Assembly (NCBI GenBank): GCA_017305195.1
Contig: JAFKMU010000072.1
Coordinates: forward strand, 1 to 39,088
Direction of reading: 5' to 3'
Length of the DNA stretch: 39,088 nucleotides
Source: Verrucomicrobiota bacterium
GTDB lineage: Bacteria; Verrucomicrobiota; Verrucomicrobiia; Chthoniobacterales; Terrimicrobiaceae
Below are positions 1 to 7,606 of this stretch, in pieces. Under the pieces are notes generated by a model that saw only the letters and a list, made by a program, of their open reading frames with translations, made no database searches and was not told where the DNA came from. Within the stretch, counting starts at the first letter, position 1, and each line of letters starts with the position of its first letter. A program made the position numbers and the translations under genes.

Positions 1-410
1 TAGACCCCCGACATCAAGGTAACGCGAGAACCGGCTTCGAGTTCGATGATCGCACCCGAGTTAAACTCTATCGGTTCATGGTTTACCGGAATGATGACCA
101 GGCCATTTCCCGCTTGAGCAGGATGTTTTGCCCAGACCTTGATGGCTAATTTTCCCCAGCGGCAGATGATGTCTTCCTTTTTCTTTTTATGCGCATGGGA
201 TGGCGTTGTCATACCCTGCTGCGCATACATGAGCTTCTCGCAATACTCTGGTTCTTCGGCGAGATTCACCAGTACGAGTCCATACTTTTTCCAATCACCC
301 AATCCGAAATCGGTAAGATCCCATCGGGCATTGGATGGCAAAGCCCAGTGGTGGGCCGCGAAACACTCTTGAGCGGAACGAATTAAATGGTTGATGGCGC
401 TACGTTTCAT
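1..410 (-). CDS. D-lyxose ketol-isomerase (D-mannose-active type), 3' part beyond window
   Basis: Reading leftward from an ATG at 410, the frame stays open to the window edge (136 residues seen). The start, MKRSAINHLIRSA, the segment WDLTDFGLGDW and the block TTPSHAHKKKKEDII match the D-lyxose isomerase (YdaE-like cupin) family. H72, H74 and E79 are the likely metal ligands; the last histidine ligand would lie outside the window. Family members interconvert D-lyxose/D-xylulose and also D-mannose/D-fructose. Its ATG overlaps the stop of the ROK kinase gene (TAATG), so it is the last visible gene of a five-gene operon that begins with an FAD oxidoreductase. Next to a beta-mannosidase and a sugar kinase, conversion of mannose to fructose is the most sensible role; that is inferred from context. 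Only the C-terminus is missing. Confidence 0.85.
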   Translation of the reverse strand, partial: MKRSAINHLIRSAQECFAAHHWALPSNARWDLTDFGLGDWKKYGLVLVNLAEEPEYCEKLMYAQQGMTTPSHAHKKKKEDIICRWGKLAIKVWAKHPAQAGNGLVIIPVNHEPIEFNSGAIIELEAGSRVTLMSGV

Positions 411-1372
411 TAAGGCACGTTATTTTGAGCATCTTCGGAAAGACACAATTTGTCTTCCAAGGTGCCCCATCGGATTTCACACAATGCCGCCGCCAAGGCA
501 GAGCAGTCCTGCAATCGTTTTCCGAGTCCGGCAGGTTCTATGCGGCAGCCATTTGCAATGGGTGGAAGTGCGTGGGCTTCAAAACTGCGGCGAACCTCGT
601 CAAGCCAGGGAGCACCCAAGTAAAAAGCGAGACTTCCGAGCAGAATACAATCCAAGCCGACCGCATCGGCCAGAATGGCTGCTATTTCCCCGACGGCGGA
701 AGCGTTAATGAGAATGATGTTCAGGGCATCGGCGTCGCCGCTCGCCGCAAGGTCTGAAAGCTCCCGTCCTTGAGGGGGATGTGGCCAGCGGTCAGGAAAT
801 TTCCAGGCCGCCAGCAGCCCGAGCGCTGTTCCCGAGCAATAGCTTTCCGCGCTGCCGCGCTTGCCGAAAGCGATTGGGCCATCCGGACGCAGGCCGATGT
901 GTCCGGCTTCGCAGCTTCCGCCCCGCGCTCCGCGATGGATTTTCCCGCCAAACACAAAGCCGGACCCGAATCCGGTGCCGCAGGTCAGATAGGCGAGGTT
1001 GTGCGCATTGCGCCCTGCTCCCCAGAGATATTCCGCATAGGCGCAGGCCGCCGCGTCGTGCTCGACATTGACCGGCGTGTCCAATTCACGTTGCAGGAAA
1101 GCTTTCAATGGAAAGGCATCCCATCCAGGGAGATTGGGAGGCGAATAGATGATCCCTTCGGGGCTGTTTAGTGGTCCGCCGATGGAAACACCGACCGCGC
1201 TGTAGGAAAATTTCCGGGCTGCCGCAACGATTTCGGCCAGCATGGCGTGCGGGCCGCGTTCCGCACGGGATGGCCATTCGTGGCGGTCCAATACTTCGCC
1301 GGTTGCGGTGCCCTGAATCACGGCTGTTTTTGTGCCGCCGATGTCAATGCCCAGAAGAAGCCCGTCCTTCAT
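410..1372 (-). CDS. ROK family sugar kinase
   Basis: A 320-residue protein of normal ROK length. The N-terminal phosphate-binding motif DIGGTKT lies at about residues 9-15, VGVSIGGPL is in the first lobe, GTGFGSGFVFGGKI is the second nucleotide-binding loop, and EAGHIGL carries the conserved histidine of the family. The usual cysteine cluster (CxCGxxGC) after that histidine is replaced by FGKRGSAESYCSG, so a structural zinc is probably absent. The frame stays open upstream to 1879 but there it only shadows the SIS gene; the ATG at 1372 gives a 4-nt ATGA overlap with the SIS stop. The likely substrate is fructose or mannose freed by neighbouring enzymes, giving hexose 6-phosphate; glucose or N-acetylmannosamine kinases share the same fold, so specificity is not settled. 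Confidence 0.88.
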   Translation of the reverse strand: MKDGLLLGIDIGGTKTAVIQGTATGEVLDRHEWPSRAERGPHAMLAEIVAAARKFSYSAVGVSIGGPLNSPEGIIYSPPNLPGWDAFPLKAFLQRELDTPVNVEHDAAACAYAEYLWGAGRNAHNLAYLTCGTGFGSGFVFGGKIHRGARGGSCEAGHIGLRPDGPIAFGKRGSAESYCSGTALGLLAAWKFPDRWPHPPQGRELSDLAASGDADALNIILINASAVGEIAAILADAVGLDCILLGSLAFYLGAPWLDEVRRSFEAHALPPIANGCRIEPAGLGKRLQDCSALAAALCEIRWGTLEDKLCLSEDAQNNVP

Positions 1373-2001
1373 CGTCCGAAGAAGCGTTCCTCCAGCGCGG
1401 CACACAGGGTATGATAAACCGGCAGGTGCAGTTCCTGAATTTCCACCACGGTTGACGCGGGAACCTGAATCGCCACGCTGGCCAAGCCCTTGAGCTTTCC
1501 CCCGCTTTCCCCAGTGAGCGCGAGAGTGTGGATCTCCCGTGCACGCGCGACATGGAAGGCATGAAGCACATTCGCGGAGTTGCCAGACGTGCTGATGCCC
1601 CAAAGCGTGTCGCCCGGACGGCCCAGCGCGTGGGTCTGCTGGGCGAAAGCCATGTCGCCCCGAATGTCGTTGGAAATCGCCATGTTGAGAGCCGGATGGC
1701 CAGTCAGCGCCACGCAGGGCAGACCGCCCTGCAAATGTTCTGCCACAATTCGCCCGGTTTCGCCGTCTCGTTCTAACGCCTTGCGGCATTCGCCGGAGAT
1801 TGGCCGCGGGATCAAAAAGGACTTCATCAATTCTCCGGCGATATGCTCGCAATCGGAAGCGCTTCCGCCATTTCCGCACAGGAGAAGTTTTCCACCCGCG
1901 ACGAATGAGCCTTCCAGAAGCTCCAGTGCCTCATGGATGGGAACCGCACAACTTTTTAGCACCGGATAACGGTCGATCAATCGCCGAATATGAGCATTCA
2001 T
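1369..2001 (-). CDS. SIS-domain phosphosugar isomerase, GmhA-like
   Basis: A 210-residue SIS protein related to sedoheptulose-7-phosphate isomerase (GmhA). CGNGGSASDCEHIAGEL is the phosphate-binding loop plus the H-x3-E metal/catalytic pair, GISTSGNSANV is the second phosphate loop, and IQELHLPVYHTLC near the C-terminus keeps the Q and H of the GmhA active site. An insertion of roughly 20 residues follows the first motif (around PISGECRKALERDGETG). The ATG at 2001 is chosen over an in-frame ATG at 2061 because it makes an ATGA overlap with the GH2 stop. It lies between a beta-mannosidase and a sugar kinase, so a role in aldose/ketose phosphate isomerisation during sugar breakdown is likelier than heptose synthesis for LPS, but the substrate cannot be read from the sequence. 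Confidence 0.8.
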   Translation of the reverse strand: MNAHIRRLIDRYPVLKSCAVPIHEALELLEGSFVAGGKLLLCGNGGSASDCEHIAGELMKSFLIPRPISGECRKALERDGETGRIVAEHLQGGLPCVALTGHPALNMAISNDIRGDMAFAQQTHALGRPGDTLWGISTSGNSANVLHAFHVARAREIHTLALTGESGGKLKGLASVAIQVPASTVVEIQELHLPVYHTLCAALEERFFGR

Positions 2002-4382
2002 GAACTTAAGCTGCTCCGATATGACCGGGCCGGGCTTTCGGGCATTGCTTCGTTGAGCCATCGGCGATAATGCGAAAGGTCAAAGGGTGGCAGGCCCGCC
2101 AGGTAGTGATTGAGGCCGATGGTTTCTTCGGAGTTCCACGCGATCCGATACAGCATTTGCCGATTCGGGTCGAAGGGGAGGGAGCCGACGACCTCGGCGC
2201 AGTTGGCGGAGAGGTCGTATTCCCCGGAAAAGACCTCCCGGTCCGCCGCCACATCCCGGATGGCAATCCGGATGGACGCTTCGCGCCGGAGATCGTTCAC
2301 GGCGACAATCTGCTGGCTGTCGCCCTCCGGTTCCCGCAGCATGACGCACACGTCCTGCTGGCTGCGCCGGATGAATTCGTAAGCCAGCTTCCTGTTGAAA
2401 TAATAGTCCACCACCGCATCCGAAAACTGCGGCCAGCCGTCCATGAGGTTCCACCAGAGAATGCCCGTCCGCCGCCATTTCGCGCTTCGGAAGCGTTCGA
2501 TGAAAAACTTCTTCGCCTCGGCTTGGGTGGCCTGGCTGGCGAAAACGAAATCCTCTAGTGTTTCCGGGACTGTGCCGAACAATGCCTTCACCTGGTTGAG
2601 CATGAGATTCACCCTGTAATCGGGCGGCGAGAAAATCGACGTGTCGAGACGAGGGTTTGTCGAATGCAGAACCCACTCGTCGTTGTTCTGCGGAGGCCAG
2701 ATTTTATCGGGCGACAAAAACCTTCGTAGCGACTCGACGGACGGACAGCCGTGATAGCCGATTTCACTGGAGAAATGGCACACCGCTTTCGTGTAGAAGT
2801 CGTCTTTGAAATATCCACGAGGCCCCCAAAGGTGGTTTTCCGGGGGAAATTGCGTCCCGCCCTGGCGGAAGGCCGTCTCATCGATGTAGGGCGAACTCGG
2901 CAAATAAGGCCGCCCGGGGTCTTCCTCCTTAAGTACGGTCGGGATCACTTGCCGTGTCAGCACGTTTCGGTTGGGATCGCCAGCCTGAAGCCAAAAATGC
3001 GCTTCGTCGCACTCGTTGTCCCCCGCCCAGAGCACAAGGCAGGCGTGTTGCCGCAGACGGCGGACGACTTGCCGCACTTCCCTCGCCAGTTTTGTCTGAA
3101 AGGATTCGTCCTGCGGATACAAGGCGCACGCCATCGCGAAATCCTGCCAGACCATGATTCCGTGCTCGTCGCACCAGTCGAAAAGGAAATCGTCCTCATA
3201 AATATTGCCGCCCCAGCACCGGATCATGTTGCAATGCAGCTCCTCCAGCATCGGCACGATCTGCGGAAGGCGTTGCCGGTCCCGCCAGTGAAAGGCATCC
3301 ACCGGCACCCAATTCGTTCCCTTGATGAACACTTTCTCTCCATTCACGCGGAAGACGAATTCCCCGCTCCCGTTTTCGTCGGTGACGCTGGTGCGAACGA
3401 GTTCGACCTGCCGGATGCCGTGCCGAAAGCGGCGCATGTCAATCGGGATTCCATTTTTCAGCAGCCGGACTTCCACCTCGTAAAGACAGGCATCGCCGGA
3501 ACCTCGCGGCCACCAGAGTTGCGGGTTGGAAAGCTTGATGCGCAGACGCCCGGCGGGAAAAGCCATCTTCTGTGAACCGGAAAATTCCGACGCCCCGCAG
3601 CGTCCCTCCACGGCAATTTCGTAATCGGCCTCGTTTCCCGGTTGCAGGCGCGCTTCGTAATACAGCATCAACTCCGCGTGCGCATGGTCCGGCGCCAGAA
3701 TCGCCGTATCCAGATGACACGCCTCCAGGCGTTCCACCGGCCGGAAATCCACCCTCACGGGCCGCCACAGGCCCGTCGACACCGCGCGCGGCATGATGTC
3801 CCATCCATACATGTGCGGAGCCTTGCGAACGTGAAGGGATTCATAAGTCCACCCCTGCGCCCGGAGTCCCAGGGGATAGGCGGCCTTTTTCGCTTCTTCG
3901 ACCGCGGGCCGGATATGGACCAGAAGCTCATTCCGGGCTTTCAGGACGTTCCCGACAAAAAATTCATGCGCGATCAGCATATTGTCACACGATCCCAATT
4001 TCGCTCCGTTCAAATAAACGTCGGCGAAGCAATCCACCCCCTCGAAAATCAGCCACGGCTCCGTTTCCTCCGGCCACTCGTCCACCGGGAATTCGCGCAC
4101 GTAGAACACGTGCAAATGTTCCAAACGCTGAACTTCGAGAATGTTCCTGCCGACAAACAGGTCTTTCAGTAACCCGCAGCTTTCCATGTCGGTTTCCAAG
4201 CAGCCGGGAACTTGGCACGGAAAAAACTTCAGGCCAGTCTTCTGAAGTTCCGTTTCTGAGAGGCCGTATGCTGAAGGATCTGCCGTAGAGGCAAAGCGCC
4301 AGGGACCATTCAGATCAAGACCAGATTGCACTTTCCCAAGGGGAGCCGACGACCCTTGCAAAGGCTCTCGACCTATTTGCAC
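1998..4382 (-). CDS. GH2 beta-mannosidase-like glycoside hydrolase
   Basis: A 794-residue enzyme with the GH2 layout: jelly-roll sugar-binding domain (about 1-210, including FEGVDCFADVYLNG), Ig-like domain (about 215-340) and TIM barrel. The acid/base is E457 in LWAGDNE and the nucleophile E540 in FSSEIGYHG; RCWGGNIYE and VWQDFAMACALYP are typical of the beta-mannosidase branch. No signal peptide is visible, so it should act in the cytoplasm on imported oligosaccharides, releasing mannose. The start is GTG at 4382, overlapping the upstream oxidoreductase gene by 10 nt; the protein N-terminus before LDLNGPWRF looks loosely conserved, so the exact start is uncertain. GDNE replaces the more usual GNNE or GGNE before the acid/base. 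A second GH2 of the same type lies at 15673-17928. Confidence 0.9.
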   Translation of the reverse strand: MQIGREPLQGSSAPLGKVQSGLDLNGPWRFASTADPSAYGLSETELQKTGLKFFPCQVPGCLETDMESCGLLKDLFVGRNILEVQRLEHLHVFYVREFPVDEWPEETEPWLIFEGVDCFADVYLNGAKLGSCDNMLIAHEFFVGNVLKARNELLVHIRPAVEEAKKAAYPLGLRAQGWTYESLHVRKAPHMYGWDIMPRAVSTGLWRPVRVDFRPVERLEACHLDTAILAPDHAHAELMLYYEARLQPGNEADYEIAVEGRCGASEFSGSQKMAFPAGRLRIKLSNPQLWWPRGSGDACLYEVEVRLLKNGIPIDMRRFRHGIRQVELVRTSVTDENGSGEFVFRVNGEKVFIKGTNWVPVDAFHWRDRQRLPQIVPMLEELHCNMIRCWGGNIYEDDFLFDWCDEHGIMVWQDFAMACALYPQDESFQTKLAREVRQVVRRLRQHACLVLWAGDNECDEAHFWLQAGDPNRNVLTRQVIPTVLKEEDPGRPYLPSSPYIDETAFRQGGTQFPPENHLWGPRGYFKDDFYTKAVCHFSSEIGYHGCPSVESLRRFLSPDKIWPPQNNDEWVLHSTNPRLDTSIFSPPDYRVNLMLNQVKALFGTVPETLEDFVFASQATQAEAKKFFIERFRSAKWRRTGILWWNLMDGWPQFSDAVVDYYFNRKLAYEFIRRSQQDVCVMLREPEGDSQQIVAVNDLRREASIRIAIRDVAADREVFSGEYDLSANCAEVVGSLPFDPNRQMLYRIAWNSEETIGLNHYLAGLPPFDLSHYRRWLNEAMPESPARSYRSSLSS

Positions 4383-5731
4383 GGAAGAAGAGTTTCCTGA
4401 TCCGGAGTTGCCGTTTCAAGCTCGCCTAACCACCCGCCATGTTTTAACAACATTTGCCGAACGATCTCCGGATCGAGGTGACGCGGGGAGACCCCCTCCT
4501 TGAGACTCAAGGCCGAAGCATAACCTGCCGCTTCTCCCATGCCGATTGTATTGGCCATCACACGAACTGCCGAGAGGGCCTCATGCGTAGCGCTTAGGCA
4601 GCGCCCCGCGACAAGCAAATTTTCGACTCCCACAGGCACAAGGCAACGGTAGGGAATCGTCCAGTACTTGCCACCGTAAAAATGGTCTGTCGGATACTCT
4701 GTCGTATGATCGGTCGGACTGTGAATGTCTATGGGATAAGAACCACAGTTAATCGCGTCCGGGAACTTAACAAAATTCCAGATGTCGTCTCTGGTCAGGA
4801 CGTACTCGCCTACGATTCTCCGGGTTTCTCGTACGCCGATCTTTGCCGAAGTCCATGAAATGTATGCCTTCTCGAACCCCGCAACGTGTGGACGCAGAAA
4901 TTTTTCCATGAACTCCCATGCCTGGAGGCGTCCTTCCACCTCGGCATTGGAGAGAGACTTGGCATCCGCCCCGTCACTGTGCAGGACTCGCGTGACGTTG
5001 AAGGCCTTCTCTCCAACCCGACACGACGCGCCCCACATGTAGCTAAGTCCGTCCCGCCGGGGGTTCCTGAAATTCTCCGCGCTGGAAACTTCCGTCCAGA
5101 GCTTTTCCAGTCGGGTGTATCCTCCCCAGACCTCGAATCGCTTGAGGTCGATATTTGCGACGGCAAACATCATGGTCATGGGTTGCATCAAGCCATCGCG
5201 CCCGCGGCCTTTCACGACTTTGGCTCCGGCGTAGCTGGCGAGATCGGCGTCTCCCGTCGCATCAATGAACCGGGCCGTCCGTAGTGCGCGACGGCCGGCC
5301 TTCCCTTCCACGACGGCGGCTTCCAGTTTCCCACCTGAGACGACGGCGCTCACCAGCAGGGTATGAAGGCGCAAATGAACTCCGGCCTCTTCCAGCATTT
5401 CGAGAATAATGATCTTTAATTTCTCGACATCGACATTCACCCAAGTCGTACGGGATGGATCGTCGTCGCACCCGCCCCGTGCAGTGAGGCGATCAATCAT
5501 TTCCTGAAGGATTCCCCTGACCACCTGCCTCTTTCCGTCGAAAGATCCTCCTATGGGAATTCCACTGACCAACGTTCCTCCAGGGAATCCCGCCGGATCG
5601 ACCAGCGTCACCTTCGCCCCAGCCCTTGCGGCCGCGATTGCGGCTGCGACCCCCGCGCTTCCCGCCCCGGCAACCAGCACATCGCCCGCTTCCTCGACAG
5701 GGGTCTCCAAAATCTCGCGAATGGTGTTCAT
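4373..5731 (-). CDS. FAD-dependent oxidoreductase
   Basis: A 452-residue protein of the FAD-dependent oxidoreductase family common in polysaccharide loci of Verrucomicrobiota and Planctomycetota. The dinucleotide fold VLVAGAGSAGVAAAIAAARAG is near residues 18-38, GGTLVSGIP follows, ARFIDATGDADLASYAG is the middle motif, and LVAGRCLSATHEALSAVR is the C-terminal FAD-contact motif. No signal peptide or twin-arginine motif is visible. It is the promoter-proximal gene of the minus-strand operon; its stop (TAG at 4373-4375) lies inside the start of the GH2 gene. The substrate is unknown; oxidation of a sugar or a sugar-derived acid is a guess from context. The start ATG at 5731 is preceded by a weak purine run (GGCGGGA). 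Confidence 0.85.
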   Translation of the reverse strand: MNTIREILETPVEEAGDVLVAGAGSAGVAAAIAAARAGAKVTLVDPAGFPGGTLVSGIPIGGSFDGKRQVVRGILQEMIDRLTARGGCDDDPSRTTWVNVDVEKLKIIILEMLEEAGVHLRLHTLLVSAVVSGGKLEAAVVEGKAGRRALRTARFIDATGDADLASYAGAKVVKGRGRDGLMQPMTMMFAVANIDLKRFEVWGGYTRLEKLWTEVSSAENFRNPRRDGLSYMWGASCRVGEKAFNVTRVLHSDGADAKSLSNAEVEGRLQAWEFMEKFLRPHVAGFEKAYISWTSAKIGVRETRRIVGEYVLTRDDIWNFVKFPDAINCGSYPIDIHSPTDHTTEYPTDHFYGGKYWTIPYRCLVPVGVENLLVAGRCLSATHEALSAVRVMANTIGMGEAAGYASALSLKEGVSPRHLDPEIVRQMLLKHGGWLGELETATPDQETLLPCK

Positions 5732-5781
5732 TATCCCGCCATACGTACTCTCGATTCGTACCGACGGGCAATGTCGGGTGG

Positions 5782-5811
5782 TTGCTTATTTTTACAAATT
5801 TGTTACATAAT
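5782..5811 (+). promoter_or_regulatory. Candidate sigma70-type promoter of the AraC gene
   Basis: TTGCTT (5782-5787) and CATAAT (5806-5811) are separated by 18 bp and resemble -35 and -10 boxes. Transcription would begin about at the ATG at 5818, giving a leaderless or nearly leaderless message; no Shine-Dalgarno sequence is seen before that ATG. The overlap with the palindromes would suit autoregulation. Confidence 0.3.
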
Positions 5812-5820
5812 TCAATTATG
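5794..5820. promoter_or_regulatory. Two adjacent palindromes in the divergent intergenic region
   Basis: Positions 5794-5803 read ACAAATTTGT, a perfect 10-bp palindrome. Positions 5806-5820 read CATAATT-C-AATTATG, a perfect 7+1+7 inverted repeat whose last three bases are the start codon of the AraC regulator. They lie in the 86-bp AT-rich gap between divergent transcription units and would suit operator sites for autoregulation or for control of both directions. Function is inferred. Confidence 0.45.
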
Positions 5821-6699
5821 TCAAAGCTCCTGTCCGAGCCAATTCAGAATTGGAACGATCTGCGCCTCAAGCTTGTGTGGATCTATGATGGCCCCATCCG
5901 CCGTTTCGCAAGCGGGGTTTATCCAGGCACGCCTGCCGTCGCCTGGCATCTCCGAAAAGGCCATGCCACGCTGCGGTTCGGATCGGCGACGCAAAAATTT
6001 GGGTCGGGCACATGGATCTTCCCAAGGGGAGAAGAGGGTCTCCAGACATTCAGCGACGATGCGATTGTGCTCTCGGTTCGCTTTGTCGCGGAATGGCCGA
6101 CGGGCGAGAGCTTGTTTGATCGGTCTCGCACAGTGGAGATGCCGGAAAATCCGCTCAGGAAGCTGACTCGAATTGCGGAACGCCTCTCCGGTCTGGTCGG
6201 GCATGAATTTCCCGGTGTCACCTATGAACTTCCCAATATGCCCGGCTCCCTCCGGCGCCATATCGAGATACAACGCCTCTTTTTCGGATGGATGCGGGAA
6301 TATATCCGTGCGATGGAGAGGGCGGGGTTGGAGGCTCGCACGATTACGCGCCTTGACTCCCGCGTCAGGCACGCGATCCATGTGATGGAAAGCCGTTCGC
6401 TTGGTCAACCCCTGCGGGAACGCGAACTGGCCGTCGAGGCGGGCCTGAGCGTAAGCCACCTTCACAAACTCTTCGTTCAGGCGCTGAATCTGACGCCGAC
6501 GGAATACTGGGAGAAGAAACGGATTCATTCCGCGCGACTGGCGCTTCTGGAGTCCTCGCAAAGCGTCAAATCCATCGCCTACAGCCTGGGTTTCAAGAGT
6601 CTTCCTCATTTTTCACTCTGGGTATCCAAAAGATTGGGAAAATCCCCACGCGAAATTCGCAAAATGAGCGGTCTCTTGCCGCCCGAACCCGACAATTGA
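5818..6699 (+). CDS. AraC family transcriptional regulator
   Basis: A 293-residue regulator. The C-terminal 100 residues (about 185-283) carry the double helix-turn-helix: LAVEAGLSVSHLHKLFVQAL is the first HTH and VKSIAYSLGFKSLPHFSLWV the second, followed by KRLGKSPREIRK. The N-terminal part (GVYPGTPAVAWHLRKGHATL, then FPRGEEGLQTFSDDAIVLSVRF) looks like a cupin-type ligand-sensing domain. The frame is open upstream to 5626, but those codons shadow the oxidoreductase; the ATG at 5818 is the natural start. It stands at the centre of the locus, divergent from the catabolic operon and pointing at the exported proteins, so it probably senses a mannan-derived sugar and controls both sides. Confidence 0.88.
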   Translation: MSKLLSEPIQNWNDLRLKLVWIYDGPIRRFASGVYPGTPAVAWHLRKGHATLRFGSATQKFGSGTWIFPRGEEGLQTFSDDAIVLSVRFVAEWPTGESLFDRSRTVEMPENPLRKLTRIAERLSGLVGHEFPGVTYELPNMPGSLRRHIEIQRLFFGWMREYIRAMERAGLEARTITRLDSRVRHAIHVMESRSLGQPLRERELAVEAGLSVSHLHKLFVQALNLTPTEYWEKKRIHSARLALLESSQSVKSIAYSLGFKSLPHFSLWVSKRLGKSPREIRKMSGLLPPEPDN

Positions 6700-6711
6700 A
6701 AAATATAACCT

Positions 6712-6770
6712 TTTAGAAAACATTTGAAACTTCTTTCCCTTCTGTTTCGGAGGAATTGGTTTAGAAAACA
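6712..6770 (+). repeat. Pair of 11-bp direct repeats upstream of the first LamG gene
   Basis: TTTAGAAAACA occurs at 6712-6722 and again at 6760-6770, 48 bp apart, in the 76-bp gap between the AraC gene and the first LamG gene. AraC-type proteins commonly bind direct repeats, so this could be an activator site; the second copy lies right before the start codon at 6776. A strong GGAGGA sequence at 6749-6754 lies between them, unusually far (about 21 nt) from the start codon. Confidence 0.35.
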
Positions 6771-6775
6771 GAAGC

Positions 6776-7573
6776 ATGAACTTCCCCCGATTTGCCCTGA
6801 CGACCTTCGGCGTTGCCTTCTCCTTCGGGATTGGGCTGGCGCAGGGTCATGCAGGTCAACTTCTGGCGCAGTATGCGTTCGACGAAGATTCCGGGGCGGA
6901 AATCACCGATACGTCCGGCTACGGTACCGCCGCGAATGGAACCCTGCAGGGCAACGCCGGGAGGATCGCCTCGACCCTGCACGGCAACGGCGGTGCCCTC
7001 GATCTTTCCCACGGAGAGCGGAGCGATTATGTGGATGCGGGTCTTGTCGAAAAACTCGGAGGATTGGAGCAGTTCACCATCGCGCTGTGGATCAATCTCC
7101 AGGGGAATCCCGACAAACTGGATCGAATCCTTTCAACGGCCCACGAAAAAACATTCGAGGGTTTCGATTTTCACATTGTTAAGCCAATAAATGGCGAACT
7201 GCTGGCATCAAATTTTGCCTTGGGTCTGGCGGTCAATGGAAATACCGGCTCGTCCGTCGCCCTCGAAAGCGAAAGTATCAATGCGGACAAGCAATGGGCT
7301 TTCATTGCCGTTACCTACGATGGCACACAAACCTCGGAAAACGTCCTGTTTTACGCCGGGAGCCTTTCCCGTCCGGCGGCGCTTCTCGACAGCAAAGCCC
7401 AGAAGATCGGGTCCGGGCAGGTATCGGACAATACGGGGCCGCTGCAAATCGGAGCCACCTCCGCAACCAACAATGACAGGACGCCGCCTGCCCTTATGGA
7501 AGATGTCGAGATTTACGAAGGAGTTCTGAGTCTGGCTGAAATCGATGCCATAAGGAGACGCTCCTTGCGGTAA
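6776..7573 (+). CDS. Exported LamG / concanavalin A-like lectin-domain protein
   Basis: A 265-residue protein with a Sec signal peptide (MNFPRF, then a hydrophobic stretch ending near LAQGHAG). The rest is one LamG-like jelly-roll domain: LLAQYAFDEDSG, ADTSGYG-like turn (ITDTSGYGTAANGTL), LDLSHGERSDYVDAG, FTIALWINLQG, WAFIAVTYDGTQTSENVLFY and a closing MEDVEIYEGVLSLAEIDAI. Such domains bind glycans or pack against partner proteins. It lacks the C-terminal PEP-CTERM anchor found in the neighbouring paralogue, so it may be free in the periplasm or secreted. It is the first gene after the AraC regulator and is probably part of its regulon. The exact ligand is unknown. Confidence 0.8.
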   Translation: MNFPRFALTTFGVAFSFGIGLAQGHAGQLLAQYAFDEDSGAEITDTSGYGTAANGTLQGNAGRIASTLHGNGGALDLSHGERSDYVDAGLVEKLGGLEQFTIALWINLQGNPDKLDRILSTAHEKTFEGFDFHIVKPINGELLASNFALGLAVNGNTGSSVALESESINADKQWAFIAVTYDGTQTSENVLFYAGSLSRPAALLDSKAQKIGSGQVSDNTGPLQIGATSATNNDRTPPALMEDVEIYEGVLSLAEIDAIRRRSLR

Positions 7574-7606
7574 TGGGCGGCAGCCGACTTTGAACTCTTT
7601 TGAGAA

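Noticed and set aside
1373..1879. N-terminal extension of the ROK kinase frame (first 169 codons)
   Set aside because: It runs antiphase inside the SIS gene on the same strand, is Arg/Gly-rich and lacks any motif; the ATG at 1372 starts directly at the ROK nucleotide-binding domain and overlaps the SIS stop.
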